Assembly (NCBI GenBank): GCA_027493545.1
Contig: JAOSKR010000005.1
Location: 1-64,000 of the forward strand
Reading direction: 5' to 3'
From: Roseovarius sp.
Lineage (GTDB): Bacteria; Pseudomonadota; Alphaproteobacteria; Rhodobacterales; Rhodobacteraceae
Length of the DNA stretch: 64,000 nt
Shown: positions 27,363-39,375 of the stretch, piece by piece
Position numbering within the stretch: the stretch's first letter is position 1
Layout: each line of letters begins with the position of its first letter
Notes under the pieces: generated by a model
Databases searched by the model: none
What the model saw: the letters and a program-made list of their open reading frames with translations, nothing else
Told to the model about the DNA's origin: nothing
Translations under genes and position numbers: made by a program

Positions 27363-27956
27363 ATGCGGTTTTCTCTGGTCGCTCTTCTCGTTGCCATCCT
27401 GGTTCTGCCGGCCTGCGGCGGCGGCAGCATGCGCGAGTCGCGCCTCAACCCGGCCAACTGGTTCGGGCGCAGCACCTCGGTCGAGACCCCGACCGAGCCC
27501 GGCACCGTGCGCACCGCCGACGGGCGGGTGGAAGAGGTCAACCCGCTGATCGGCGAACGCCGGCAGTCGAAGATGATCCAGTCCAACCGCCGGGTGCACA
27601 GGAATTCGGGCAGCATCTTCGACCGCAAGAAGACCGAGGTCTACGAAGGCACCCGGATCGACCAGGTCACCGATCTCGATATCGAGCGCACCTCGACCGG
27701 CGCCATCGTGCGCGCCACCGGGGTCAGCTCCCGCCAGGGGGCCTTCGATGTGCGGCTGATCGCGCTCGGCGACGGCAAGCCGGTCGACGGCGTGCTGAGC
27801 TACGAGTTCCTTGCGCTGCAGCCGATCAATACCGCCGTGGGCCCCGAGCACACGCGCCGGATCCAGGTGGCGCAGCCGCTCAGCAACGTCCAGCTGGAAG
27901 AGGTGCGCACCATCCGGGTGATCGCCAGGCACAACACCCGCCAGACCAGCCGGTGA
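27363..27956 (+). CDS. predicted lipoprotein of unknown function
   Basis: ATG 27363 gives a lipoprotein signal (MRFSLVALLVAILVLPACGG; lipobox LPAC). The 197-residue product continues LNPANWFGRSTSVETPTEPG, VNPLIGERRQSKMIQSNRRV, and a beta-rich end IERTSTGAIVRATGVSSRQG and RRIQVAQPLSNVQLEEVRTI. I recognise no characterised domain, though similar lipoproteins seem common in Rhodobacteraceae. The frame is intact. It converges on rnd, whose stop lies 30 bases away. Divergent sufE shares its upstream region. Confidence 0.75.
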   Translation: MRFSLVALLVAILVLPACGGGSMRESRLNPANWFGRSTSVETPTEPGTVRTADGRVEEVNPLIGERRQSKMIQSNRRVHRNSGSIFDRKKTEVYEGTRIDQVTDLDIERTSTGAIVRATGVSSRQGAFDVRLIALGDGKPVDGVLSYEFLALQPINTAVGPEHTRRIQVAQPLSNVQLEEVRTIRVIARHNTRQTSR

Positions 27957-27986
27957 CAGGCGCCCGCGGGTCGCGACCGTCCCCGC

Positions 27987-29174
27987 TCAGAGCGGAACGG
28001 TCGTCACCGAGCGGCCGTTGACCGCAAGCCCCACACGCCCCTCGCAAAGCCGCATCGCGTCGCGCCCGAAAACCTCGTTGCGCCAACCATGCAGCGCCGG
28101 CACGTCGTGCTGCCCGGCCGCCATCGCGTCGAGATCGGCGGCACTGGCGATGAGCCGTGTCGCCACCCCGGCCTCGGCCGCCTTGGCCTTGAGCAGCACC
28201 CGCAGCAGGTCGGCGAGCGCGGGGTTCGCCTGCACGCTCTCGCGCCCGGAATCGGCGTGGGGTAACGCCTCGGCCGGACAATCGAGCCCCGCCCTGACCG
28301 CCGCCAGGATGCCATCGGCGATCTCGCCGCGCCGCCCCTCGCGCAGCAGGAGCCGCGAGCGCGACAGCTCTTCGGGCGTTTTGGGCTTGTTCGACGCAAG
28401 CTCGACCAGCGCCTCGTCCTTGAAGACGCGGTTGCGCGGGATGTTGCGCGCCTGGGCGTGGGCCTCGCGAAACCGCGCCAGTTCGCGCACCACCGCCAGG
28501 AACCGGCCCGAGCCGTTGCGCGTGCGGATGCGCTGCCAGGCTTCCTCGGGACGCACGATATAGGTCTCGGGGTCCTTCAGGACCTCCATTTCCTCGGCCA
28601 CCCATTTCTCGCGCCCGGTCTCGGCCAGCCGCGCCGCGAGGTGTTCGTAGATGTCGCGCAGATGGGTGACGTCGGCCAGCGCGTATACCTGCTGCGCCTG
28701 CGACAGCGGACGGCGCGACCAGTCGGTAAAGCGCGAGGTCTTGTCGAGGCTCTGGCGCGCCACCTTGCGCACCAGCGTCTCATAGCCCACCTGATCGCCG
28801 AAGCCGCACACCATCGCCGCCACCTGGGTATCGAAAAGCGGCGCCGGGATGAGCCCGGCATCGACATGGAAGATCTCCAGGTCCTGGCGGGCGGCGTGAA
28901 AGACCTTGACCACCGATGGGTCGCGGAAGAGCTCGTAAAGCGGCTCCAGCGACAGCCCCTTCCCGGCGATCGGGTCGACCAGCACCGCGTCGTCGTCGCC
29001 ACGTCCCGGCAACGCCAGCTGCACCAGGCAAAGCTGCGAATAATAGCTGCGCTCGCGCAGGAATTCGGTATCGACGGTCACATAGGGCGCGTCGCGGCCG
29101 CGGGCGCAGAATGCGGCCAGCTCGTCGGTAGTGGTGATGGTGGCCACGGTGGATTGATGTTCCTGCTTGGTCAT
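27987..29174 (-). CDS. rnd: ribonuclease D
   Basis: Intact, 395 residues. The DEDD exonuclease motifs are APYVTVDTEFLRERSYYSQL (Exo I, DTE), VVKVFHAARQDLEIFHVDAG (Exo II) and VYALADVTHLRDIYEHL (Exo III, YxxxD). The C-terminal half has HRDC-type helices (REAHAQARNIPRNRVFKDEA). RNase D trims tRNA 3' ends. ATG 29174 is the longest start; the family similarity begins at about residue 12. It is the last gene before the purM-purN pair on the same strand, separated by 66 bases. Confidence 0.93.
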   Translation of the reverse strand: MTKQEHQSTVATITTTDELAAFCARGRDAPYVTVDTEFLRERSYYSQLCLVQLALPGRGDDDAVLVDPIAGKGLSLEPLYELFRDPSVVKVFHAARQDLEIFHVDAGLIPAPLFDTQVAAMVCGFGDQVGYETLVRKVARQSLDKTSRFTDWSRRPLSQAQQVYALADVTHLRDIYEHLAARLAETGREKWVAEEMEVLKDPETYIVRPEEAWQRIRTRNGSGRFLAVVRELARFREAHAQARNIPRNRVFKDEALVELASNKPKTPEELSRSRLLLREGRRGEIADGILAAVRAGLDCPAEALPHADSGRESVQANPALADLLRVLLKAKAAEAGVATRLIASAADLDAMAAGQHDVPALHGWRNEVFGRDAMRLCEGRVGLAVNGRSVTTVPL

Positions 29175-29240
29175 GTTGCCTCGTTCTGTGCCCCTTTGCC
29201 TACGGATATAGGCAGGCGGGGCGGAAATGAAAACCGCGCC

Positions 29241-29834
29241 TCAGGGCAGAAGCACCGGCCGCCGGTCGCCCCCGGCGAAACGGCGCAGCACCGCGGGGTA
29301 GAGGATGTGCTCCTGCGCCAGCACCCGCGCGGCGAGGCTGTCGGGCGTGTCATCGGGCGCGACCCTGACCCGCGCCTGGCCCAGGATCGGGCCGGCGTCG
29401 AGCTCGGCGGTCACCTCGTGAACGGTGCAGCCGGCCTCCGCGTCACCGGCGGCCAGCGCCCTTGCATGGGTGTCGAGCCCGGGATATTTCGGCAGCAGCG
29501 AGGGGTGGATGTTCAGCATCCGTCCGCGCCATCTTGCCACGAAACCGGGCGTCAGGATGCGCATGAAGCCCGCAAGACACACGATCTCGGCCCCGGCCCG
29601 GTCGAGCTCGGAATTCACCGCGGCCTCGAAGCGCGCGCGGTCGCCGCCAAAGGGGCGGTGATCGACCACCGCCACCGGCACCCCCCGCGCTGCCGCCTTT
29701 TCCAGCCCGCCCGCCTGCGCGTCGTTCGACAGCACCAGGCAGGGCCGGGCCGGATGATCGCCGGTCATGCTGTCGAGAAGCGCCGCCATGTTCGAGCCGC
29801 CGCCCGAAATCAGGATCGCCACGCGTCGCGTCAC
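29241..29834 (-). CDS. purN: phosphoribosylglycinamide formyltransferase PurN
   Basis: GTG 29834 starts [20 protein letters not shown] (the GGGSN phosphate loop), overlapping the purM stop by four bases (GTGA). Catalytic residues are in [29 protein letters not shown] (Asn, His) and [15 protein letters not shown] (Asp). The 197 residues fit the family. It transfers a formyl group from 10-formyl-THF to GAR. No ATG is available at a sensible position, which supports the GTG start. Confidence 0.93.
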   Translation of the reverse strand: MTRRVAILISGGGSNMAALLDSMTGDHPARPCLVLSNDAQAGGLEKAAARGVPVAVVDHRPFGGDRARFEAAVNSELDRAGAEIVCLAGFMRILTPGFVARWRGRMLNIHPSLLPKYPGLDTHARALAAGDAEAGCTVHEVTAELDAGPILGQARVRVAPDDTPDSLAARVLAQEHILYPAVLRRFAGGDRRPVLLP

Positions 29835-30880
29835 GCGAGCGTCCCGCGATAGCTCACCCCCTGCCCCTCGACCAGCCCGCCGAGCGCGATGACGCGCTCG
29901 CCGGCCGCCTCGAGCCCGGCGCTCAGCGCCCCGGCGCGGTCGGGGGCGACCGCCAGAACCATGCCGATGCCACAGTTGAAGGTCTTGAGTATCTCCGCCT
30001 GCGCCAGCCCGCCGGCGCGCGCGAGCCAGCCGAAGACAGGCGGCAGATCCCAGGTCGACAGGTCGACCTCGGCGCCGACGCCCTCGGGCAGGACGCGGGG
30101 CAGGTTCTCGGTCAGCCCGCCGCCGGTGACATGCGCCAGCGCATGCACGCCTCCGGCCTTGATCGCCGCCAGCGCGGGCCGGACATAGAGCCGCGTCGGT
30201 GTCAGCAGCGCCGCCCCCAGCGTCCCGTCTTCCCACGGGCAGGGATCGCCCCAGCCGAGCCCCGCGAGCTCGACCAGCCGGCGCACCGGGCTGTAGCCGT
30301 TCGAGTGCACCCCGCTCGAGGCGAGCCCCAGCAGCACGTCGCCCGCCGCAACGCCGGAGGGCAACGCCGCGCCGCGTTCCATCGCGCCGACGGCAAAGCC
30401 CGCGAGATCGAAATCGCCCGCCTGGTACATCCCCGGCATCTCGGCGGTCTCGCCGCCGATGAGCGCGCAACCGGCGCGCGCGCAGCCCAGCGCGATGCCC
30501 TCGATCACCCGCGCGGCGCTGTCGACGTCGAGCTTGCCGGTGGCGAAATAGTCGAGAAAGAAGAGCGGCTCGGCCCCCTGGCAGACCAGATCGTTGACGC
30601 ACATCGCCACCAGGTCGATGCCGATGGTGTCGAGCTGCCCGGTGTCGATCGCCAGCCGCAGCTTGGTGCCGACCCCGTCGGTCGCGGCCACCAGGACGGG
30701 GTCGTCATAGCCCGCCGCGCGCAGATCGAAGAGCGCGCCAAAGCCACCCAGCCCGGCCATCGTACCCGCCCGCTCGGTCGCCCTTGCCGCGGGCTTGATG
30801 CGCTCGACGAGCGCGTTGCCGGCGTCGATGTCGACCCCTGCCTGCGAATAGGTGATGCCCTCTCCCGCGCCTTTGACCAT
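29831..30880 (-). CDS. purM: AIR synthase PurM
   Basis: The best start is ATG 30880 ([20 protein letters not shown]), since the 30 residues upstream are unlike the family. Motifs: [68 protein letters not shown] and [15 protein letters not shown]. The 349 residues are intact. It closes the imidazole ring (FGAM to AIR), the step after PurLQS. purN is translationally coupled downstream. The gene is divergent from the CAU tRNA at 30993. Confidence 0.95.
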   Translation of the reverse strand: MVKGAGEGITYSQAGVDIDAGNALVERIKPAARATERAGTMAGLGGFGALFDLRAAGYDDPVLVAATDGVGTKLRLAIDTGQLDTIGIDLVAMCVNDLVCQGAEPLFFLDYFATGKLDVDSAARVIEGIALGCARAGCALIGGETAEMPGMYQAGDFDLAGFAVGAMERGAALPSGVAAGDVLLGLASSGVHSNGYSPVRRLVELAGLGWGDPCPWEDGTLGAALLTPTRLYVRPALAAIKAGGVHALAHVTGGGLTENLPRVLPEGVGAEVDLSTWDLPPVFGWLARAGGLAQAEILKTFNCGIGMVLAVAPDRAGALSAGLEAAGERVIALGGLVEGQGVSYRGTLA

Positions 30881-30992
30881 GCCGCCCGCTCCGCCCTTGG
30901 GTTCCGGCGCTCCGGTTAGACCATCGCGACCGGCCGCGCAATCGCGAAAGCCTTGACGTCGCGCCAGCACGCACCTACCTCTGCGCCGGATC

Positions 30993-31069
30993 GGGCCCGT
31001 AGCTCAATTGGTTAGAGCAGAGCGCTCATAACGCTTTGGTTGGGGGTTCGAGTCCCTCCGGGCCTACCA
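30993..31069 (+). tRNA. tRNA with CAU anticodon (elongator tRNA-Met; tRNA-Ile2 possible)
   Basis: The 77-base cloverleaf has acceptor GGGCCCG/CGGGCCT, D-arm GCTC/GAGC, anticodon arm GAGCG-CTCATAA-CGCTT, T-arm GGGGG/CCCTC with TTCGAGT, and an encoded CCA. The anticodon is CAU. The D-arm and acceptor do not look like an initiator. Whether it is elongator Met or the lysidine-modified Ile2 needs a comparison with the other CAU tRNAs of the genome. Confidence 0.9.
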
Positions 31070-31252
31070 CCGATTTCAATGAGCCAGGCGACGCCGCCGA
31101 ATTCGTTCGAAGGGTTATCGAACCCCGGGCCCGGATCGAACCCGGCCGGACGCCGCCAGGGCAATTGCCGCACCCCGCAGATGGCCGCCGCCGCCATCCC
31201 CGCAGCAAGTGCCCACTCGAAAGATATTGTTCATGAGTATCCGGGGGCTATG

Positions 31253-31376
31253 ACGTGTCGCGTCTGATCGGTTCTCTGCCCGCGCCCCGGGCGTGACCCG
31301 GGGCCTCGCCATCACCAAAGGAGCTCCCTGCCCAGGGCCGGGACGGGTATCGGATAAGATCAGATGCGACGCGCCC
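31253..31376. repeat. dispersed palindromic repeat, copy C
   Basis: Outer ends ACGTGTCGCGTCTGATCGG and AAGATCAGATGCGACGCGCC are a good inverted pair. The core has CCCCGGGCGTGACCCGGGG, GCCTCGCCATCACCAAAGGAG and GCCCAGGGCCGGGACGGGTA. It lies between two convergent tRNA genes (CAU tRNA and tRNA-Arg) and is 22 bases from the 3' end of tRNA-Arg. Confidence 0.8.
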
Positions 31377-31398
31377 CAAGACCCCTCGTCGGTGAGGG

Positions 31399-31475
31399 TG
31401 GCGCACCCAGTAGGATTCGAACCTACGACCTTCGCCTTCGGAGGGCGACACTCTATCCAGCTGAGCTATGGGTGC
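31399..31475 (-). tRNA. tRNA-Arg (CCG)
   Basis: Reverse strand cloverleaf of 77 bases with acceptor GCACCCA/TGGGTGC, D-arm GCTC/GAGT, anticodon arm CGCC-CTCCGAA-GGCG, T-arm with GTTCGAATC, discriminator G and encoded CCA (31401-31399). The anticodon CCG reads CGG codons, which are common in this genome. Confidence 0.93.
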
Positions 31476-31906
31476 CTGCTGCCTGCGCAGTGCTTACTCG
31501 ATATTTCCGCGAGTTCAAAGAAAAGAACGGCAGCCTCGCGCACCACTGTTCCGACTTGTCGATTTTTGCCCCTGACACAACAGAGTCGCCCGGAACCGGC
31601 CTTCGGAAGACAGCGCACTTTCCGGCTGAACGAGAGGCACGTTGCGAAGCGATATAGACATGCCTCGCCATCCTCGCAAGCGTGTATCAATCCGCGCAAG
31701 CGCGAATTTCCCGCTGCGGCGCCTCCGGCCGACGGGCAGGCGGGCAGGCGGGCAGGCGACATGGAAAGATGCCGGCTGGACATGCCAACCAGACGAATCG
31801 ATGGGTCAAGGGGCCGCGACCTGAAACGGTCCACGGCCCCTTGGATCTTTGGCGCAAGTTTCCTCGCGCCGGCCATCTTGCGGCCGGCGGGTCGGAAACC
31901 CGTCGA
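31476..31906. other. gap with a short tandem repeat and hairpins, no gene
   Basis: This 431-base gap between tRNA-Arg and the small lipoprotein holds no supportable gene. It contains three exact copies of CGGGCAGG (31733-31756). A large stem AAGGGGCCG/CGGCCCCTT (31808-31816 with 31834-31842) and a stem GCCGGCC/GGCCGGC near 31868-31888 lie 3' of the lipoprotein and could end its transcript. The tRNA-Arg promoter must lie in the part next to 31476. Confidence 0.5.
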
Positions 31907-32041
31907 TCAGACCGGGTTGCCGTACTTGTCGTAAACCGGCTCTGGGACGACGATCGGCGCTTCTTGCTGCTGCTGCTGTTGAGCACAAGCGACAGCGCCG
32001 AAGCCGATTGCCAGCAGAGTGATAAGCTTGATCACTTTCAT
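31907..32041 (-). CDS. tiny Gln-rich lipoprotein
   Basis: A 44-residue ORF from ATG 32041 with an AAAGGAG ribosome site: [20 protein letters not shown], lipobox AVAC, then a run of six Gln, and the end [18 protein letters not shown]. It looks like a small outer-membrane lipoprotein of the kind found near envelope genes. I do not know its role. It is below usual ORF cutoffs. It follows sufS in the same direction, but 197 bases separate them and it probably has its own promoter. Confidence 0.75.
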   Translation of the reverse strand: MKVIKLITLLAIGFGAVACAQQQQQQEAPIVVPEPVYDKYGNPV

Positions 32042-32238
32042 TTGGGCAGCTCCTTTCGCATTAAACACGGTGGATAAAACAACGAAACAAATCCGTTGTC
32101 GACCGTCTTTTCACGTTGTCGCGAGGAATTGGGGCCTGCCACAGCAAGAGTTTGCCGGGTGTTGCCGAGTTGACGCACCTTGGCCGCAATCGCGCCGCAT
32201 ACCGGCCCCGATCGGCCTTCGAATCCCCCCTGCCCCGC

Positions 32239-33460
<1,222 letters not shown>

Positions 33461-33461
33461 T

Positions 33462-34066
33462 TCAGCCTCCTTTCATCGCCAGCCCGCCGAGGACGGCGGA
33501 AAACAGGGTCATGCCCACCATGAACGCGACCGCCGCCACCAGGCAGACCCCGACGGCCTTGAACATGTTGTCGAAGCGGTTGGCGGCGTCGACCAGCGCC
33601 ACCGTGGCCCAGAGCCCCCAACCCAGGGCCGAGGAACGTCAGCACCCCGGCCGCGACCGGCAACACCAGCCCGGCCACGAAGAGCCCGGCCGCCAGCACC
33701 AGCGACACGAACTGCAGCCAGATCATCACCGCCAGCATGTCCGCCAGCGCGCCCTGCCCGCCAAAGAGATGCCCGATCCAGTGCAGCACGAAGATCGAAA
33801 TCAGCGCCTGCCCCCAGTTGATCACCGCAAAGACGAGTGGCGAGTGATAGGCCGGCGAGAGCCGCAGCAGATCGCCGATCTCGCCCGGGGGCATCGGCGC
33901 CAAGTGAAAGACCCCCGAGACCAGCAGCGACAGCAGCACCGCCATCAGCATCAGGGCCAGCCACAGGCCCTGCAGCGGCAGCCCCCAGCGCAATCACCTC
34001 GCGCCCGGCCCGGCGCGGGTCGGTCGCGGTGATACGCAGGAGCGCCCTGATATCGGCCGGGGTCAT
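33462..34066 (-). CDS. YIP1-family-like membrane protein in the suf operon (frameshifted)
   Basis: ATG 34066 starts MTPADIRALLRITATDPRRA, an amphipathic cytoplasmic start. A shift near 33990 leads to five hydrophobic helices, for example GLWLALMLMAVLLSLLVSG, VFAVINWGQALISIFVLHWI, LVLAAGLFVAGLVLPVAAGV and, after another shift near 33630, VGVCLVAAVAFMVGMTLFS. It ends GGLAMKGG, TGA 33462, two bases before sufS. About 200 residues; Yip1-like helical pattern. It overlaps the preceding membrane-protein gene by four bases, so it is expressed with the suf genes. Its role in iron-sulfur assembly is unknown. Confidence 0.7.
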
Positions 34067-34557
34067 CGCGCCTCCCGCCCTGTCCGTCCGGCCTCGTGCA
34101 GCGCGGAAAGCCAGAACCACAGGAACACCGCCAGCCACAGCGCGCCGACGCCGGTCTGCGCCGGCCCCGGGCCGACGAAGCCCGCCACCAGCCCGTTGAG
34201 CAGCAAGAGCGGGCTTGCCGCCAGCCATGACCAGAAGAGCGCCAGCCGCGCGGCATACGCGTCGTTCGCCCCGCCCAGCGCCCGCAGTGCCAGATGGCTG
34301 ACGAATGCCAGCGCGTAAAACACCAAAGGCGCGAGAATCAGCCACGCCATCAGCGCGCCGGCCATTTCCTGATTGAGATCGCGTTCGTTCAGATGCGCCT
34401 CACGCGCCAGCCGCGGCCACTGCCCGATGAACGTCACCGCGCAGCCCGCCAGCAGGATCGCCAGCGCCCGGCCCTCGTTCGGACCCATCGCCAGCAGGCG
34501 GCGCATCACCGCTCGTGGCCCCCGGTAGGAGGCCACGATATCGGTTGTGACCGGCAT
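34063..34557 (-). CDS. second membrane protein of unknown function in the suf operon
   Basis: ATG 34557 overlaps the sufD stop (TGATG), giving MPVTTDIVASYRGPRAVMRR and 164 residues. Four predicted helices include ALAILLAGCAVTFIGQW, LMAWLILAPLVFYALAFV, LFWSWLAASPLLLLNGLVAG and ALWLAVFLWFWLSALHEAG. The frame is intact. The last codons overlap the YIP1-like gene by four bases, so four consecutive genes (sufD, this, YIP1-like, sufS) are tightly coupled. The helix pattern also resembles the Yip1 family, so the two may be partners or paralogs. Confidence 0.7.
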   Translation of the reverse strand: MPVTTDIVASYRGPRAVMRRLLAMGPNEGRALAILLAGCAVTFIGQWPRLAREAHLNERDLNQEMAGALMAWLILAPLVFYALAFVSHLALRALGGANDAYAARLALFWSWLAASPLLLLNGLVAGFVGPGPAQTGVGALWLAVFLWFWLSALHEAGRTGREAR

Positions 34558-35842
34558 CACCCCCGCCGGCGTGTCAGCCACGCATCGAGACGCGCCACGA
34601 TCTCTTCACGCAGGCCCTCGTCCTCGACCTCGTCGACCGCCTCGGCCAGAAACGCCAGCGTCAGCAGATCGGTGGCCATGCCGCGCGGCACGCCGCGCGC
34701 GCGCAGGTAGAAAAGCGCGTCCTCGTCGATCGCGCCGCTGGTCGACCCGTGCGAGCAGGCCACGTCGTCGGCATAGATCTCGAGTTCGGGCTTGGCGTTG
34801 AACTCGCTGTCTCCGTCCAGAAGCAGCGACTGGCTGATCTGGTAGCCGTCGGTCTTCTGTGCGCCGGGCTTGACCAGAATCTTGCCCTGAAAGACACCGC
34901 GCGCACCGTTGCGCAGCACCTTCTTGAACACCTGCCGGCTTTCGCAGCCGACCGCGTCATGGGTGACGAAGACGGTGTCGTCGTGGTGGAAATCGCCGTC
35001 GCCCACGCAGGCCCCGGCAATATGCGAGACGCCGCCATCGCCCGAGGAACTCGACCACGCATTCGTTGCGCGTCAGCACCCCGTTCACGGTCAGCGTGAA
35101 GGACTTGAAGACGCTCTCCGCCCCCAGCCGGGCAAAGATGTGCGTCGCCGCGCGGCGCTCATGGTCGCGCCCCTGCGCGCGCACATGGTGCAGGATGCCG
35201 CCATCGGCGACGTCGATCTCGATGCACTGGTTGAACCGCGCGGCCGCCGGCCCGTTTTCCAGGATCGTCGCCTCGGCGCCGGTCTCCACCCGCACGACAT
35301 GGTGCAGGAACGCGTCCGCCGAGTCGTCCTCGTGCATGTAGATCAGGCTGATCGGCTTTGCCGGCCTGCCGGTCACGCGGATGGTGACGCCGTCGCCGGC
35401 ATAGGCGGTGTTGAGCGCCGCCAGAGGCCGCGGCACCGGATCCTGGCCGCGGGTCTCGAGCGTGCCGTAGAGGTCTTCGGCCCAGTGCTCCTTGGTGCAG
35501 CAGACATCCTCGAGCCGGTCGATCTCGACCCCCTCGAGCGCCAGTTCGTCCGATTTCTCGGCGTCGAAGACACCGTCGACAAAGACGATCTTCAGCCGGT
35601 CGAGCCCGTCGAAGACCGGCGCCTCGTCATCCTCGAACACCCTCGCCGTGGGCGCCTGCGGCTGCACCAGCGTGTCGGGGCGGGTGTATTTCCAGTACTC
35701 GTCGCGCCCCTGCGGCAGGCCCATCGCCCGCACCCGTGCCAGCGCCGCCTCGCGGGCGCGCGCGGTGCAGCCCACCTCCGGCACCACCATCGTGGCGAGC
35801 CGTTCCTTCGGTGGCCGTAACCTTGCGGTCGTCGAGCGCCAT
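34557..35842 (-). CDS. sufD: Fe-S cluster assembly protein SufD (frameshifted)
   Basis: ATG 35842 overlaps the sufC stop and starts MALDDRKVTATE. A shift near 35810 joins RLATMVVPEVGCTARARE and GRDEYWKYTRPDTLVQPQ. The beta-helix core follows (VTGRPAKPISLIYMHEDDSA, FNQCIEIDVADGGILHHVRA). A shift near 35045 joins GDGDFHHDDTVFVTHDAVGC, and the end has ELEIYADDVACSHGSTSGAI, the conserved CSHGSTxG motif with Cys and His. SufD with SufB and SufC forms the scaffold complex. About 428 residues fit the family. Confidence 0.92.
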
Positions 35843-36597
35843 CACGCCACCTCTTCGAGGATGCCGGCATAGCCGTTCTCCTCGACCTCGAGCGCCAGCT
35901 CCGGGCCGCCGCTCTTGACGATGCGGCCATCGGCCATGATGTGCACCACGTCCGGCTTGATGTGATTCAGGAGCCGCTGATAGTGGGTGATCACCAGGAA
36001 TGCGCGGTTGCCGTCGCGCAGCGCGTTCACCCCGTCCGAGACCAGCTTCATCGCATCGACGTCGAGCCCCGAATCGGTCTCGTCGAGGATGCACATCCGC
36101 GGCTCGAGCACCGCCATCTGCAGGATTTCGTTACGCTTCTTCTCGCCGCCCGAAAAGCCGACATTGACCGGCCGCTTGAGCATCTCGGCGTCGATCTTGA
36201 GCGTTCTGGCCTTCTCGCGCACCAGCTTGAGGAACTCGGTCGCGCTCATCTCGGCCTCGCCGCGGGCCTTGCGCTGGGCGTTCAGCGCGGTGCGCAGAAA
36301 GGTCATGTTGCCCACGCCGGGGATCTCGACCGGGTACTGGAAGGCCAGAAAGAGCCCCGCCGCCGCGCGTTCCTCGGGGTCGATGCCGAGGATGTCGCGG
36401 CCCTCCAGCGTGGCCGAGCCCTGCGTCACCTTGTACCCGCCACGCCCCGAGAGCACATAGCTCAGCGTCGACTTGCCCGACCCGTTGGGCCCCATGACCG
36501 CATGTACCGTGCCGGGTTCGACCGTCAGGGTGACTCCCTTGAGGATCGACTTATCCTCTTCCTCAAGATCGACGTGCAGGTTCTTGATTTTCAACAT
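35842..36597 (-). CDS. sufC: Fe-S cluster assembly ATPase SufC
   Basis: Intact, 251 residues: MLKIKNLHVDLEEEDKSILK, Walker A VMGPNGSGKSTLSYVLSG, Q-loop FLAFQYPVEIPGV, signature VGFSGGEKKRNEILQ, Walker B CILDETDSGLDVDAM and switch His ITHYQRLL. The family is ABC-type but soluble and powers SufBCD. It ends in an overlap with sufD (TGATG). The 65 bases separating it from sufB contain no gene. Confidence 0.96.
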   Translation of the reverse strand: MLKIKNLHVDLEEEDKSILKGVTLTVEPGTVHAVMGPNGSGKSTLSYVLSGRGGYKVTQGSATLEGRDILGIDPEERAAAGLFLAFQYPVEIPGVGNMTFLRTALNAQRKARGEAEMSATEFLKLVREKARTLKIDAEMLKRPVNVGFSGGEKKRNEILQMAVLEPRMCILDETDSGLDVDAMKLVSDGVNALRDGNRAFLVITHYQRLLNHIKPDVVHIMADGRIVKSGGPELALEVEENGYAGILEEVA

Positions 36598-36662
36598 TTA
36601 TCATCTTCTCCAGCATTCCTGCCGCTGGCGTTTCACCACGACGGCGTCTGATCCTTCATTCA

Positions 36663-38216
<1,554 letters not shown>

Positions 38217-38233
38217 TCCCTGCTCCTTTCGCG

Positions 38234-39268
38234 TCACGCCGCGCGGGCGCGATGTTTGTCGTGCAGCCCCGCCCAGGTCCGGGCAAAGCGTATCACCTCG
38301 TCCTCGGTCGTCGCCGGCCCCAGCGAGACGCGCACCGCGCAGGCTGCGTGCCCGGCCTCAAAGCCCATCGCCCGCAGCACGCGGCTGGCGCGCACCTTGC
38401 CGCTGGAACAGGCCGATCCCGACGAAATCGCGAACCCGGCCAGATCCAGCGCCATCACCTGCGTCTCTCCCTTCCAGCCGGGTGTGATGAAACACGCGGT
38501 GTTGGGCAAGCGCCGATCCGATATCCCGACAAAAATAGTCTCTTTGGCGGAATCCACAAGACAAGATTCTAGAATGTTTCTAAGTTTGCCGACGCGGGTC
38601 CAGACCCCCGCCTCCTGATCCCGCATCGCGGCCTCGGCCGCGGCCGCGAAACCCGCGATTCCCATGATGTTTTCGGTACCTGAACGCCGTCCCATCTCCT
38701 GCCCGCCACCGAGGCTCAGCGCCGGTATTTCGAGCCCCTCGCGCACGATCAGGGCCCCCACTCCCTTGGGTCCGCCGAGCTTGTGCGCTGACATGACGCA
38801 CATGTCGGCCCCGCTCCAGGCAAACGAAAAGGGCAACCGCCCCACCGCCTGGGTGATGTCCAGAAGCAGCGCACCCTCGCGCGCGACCGGTGGCGCCGGT
38901 GGCTCGGTCACGATCCCGGTCTCGGAATTGGCCAGCCCCATGGCGTGAATTCGCGCGCCCCCGCCGCCCTCGCGGCGATGCGACCAGAGCGCGTCATGGG
39001 CGGTCTCCTGCACCTCGACCGGGCCCGGCCAGCGCGCCAGTACGCCCGCGGCCTCGGTGGCGCCGGAGGTAAAGACCACCTCCTGCGGTTTCGCCCCTAC
39101 CGCCGCGGCGACCCGCGCGCGCGCGCGCTCGACGAGGCCCCGCGCCGCGCGCCCCTCGGCGTGTACGCTCGACGGGTTGCCGGCCACGTCCATCGCCTCG
39201 ATCATCGCCGCGCGCGCCTCGGCCCGCAGCGGCGCCGTCGCGTTGTAGTCCAGATAGACCCGCGTCAT
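38234..39268 (-). CDS. cysteine desulfurase, IscS/NifS-like group I
   Basis: Intact, 344 residues: [57 protein letters not shown], the PLP-Lys site [20 protein letters not shown], and the mobile loop [20 protein letters not shown] with the catalytic Cys. The sequence is shorter than E. coli IscS and more like the Rhodobacteraceae form. Having this and SufS (group II) in one operon is typical of the lineage. It follows iscR by 107 bases. Confidence 0.9.
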   Translation of the reverse strand: MTRVYLDYNATAPLRAEARAAMIEAMDVAGNPSSVHAEGRAARGLVERARARVAAAVGAKPQEVVFTSGATEAAGVLARWPGPVEVQETAHDALWSHRREGGGGARIHAMGLANSETGIVTEPPAPPVAREGALLLDITQAVGRLPFSFAWSGADMCVMSAHKLGGPKGVGALIVREGLEIPALSLGGGQEMGRRSGTENIMGIAGFAAAAEAAMRDQEAGVWTRVGKLRNILESCLVDSAKETIFVGISDRRLPNTACFITPGWKGETQVMALDLAGFAISSGSACSSGKVRASRVLRAMGFEAGHAACAVRVSLGPATTEDEVIRFARTWAGLHDKHRARAA

Positions 39269-39375
39269 CGCTCCACCCGCTCCCTTCCGAAACGGCTACC
39301 CCGGCACGGGCGTCGCCCCGGGCCGTGACGGGGGGCGGCGCCCCCTCCGCATCGGCGGTGCCTTACCACCCGCGC

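Noticed and set aside
31733..31756. CRISPR-like or VNTR locus
   Set aside because: Only three contiguous 8-base units without spacers; a simple tandem repeat.
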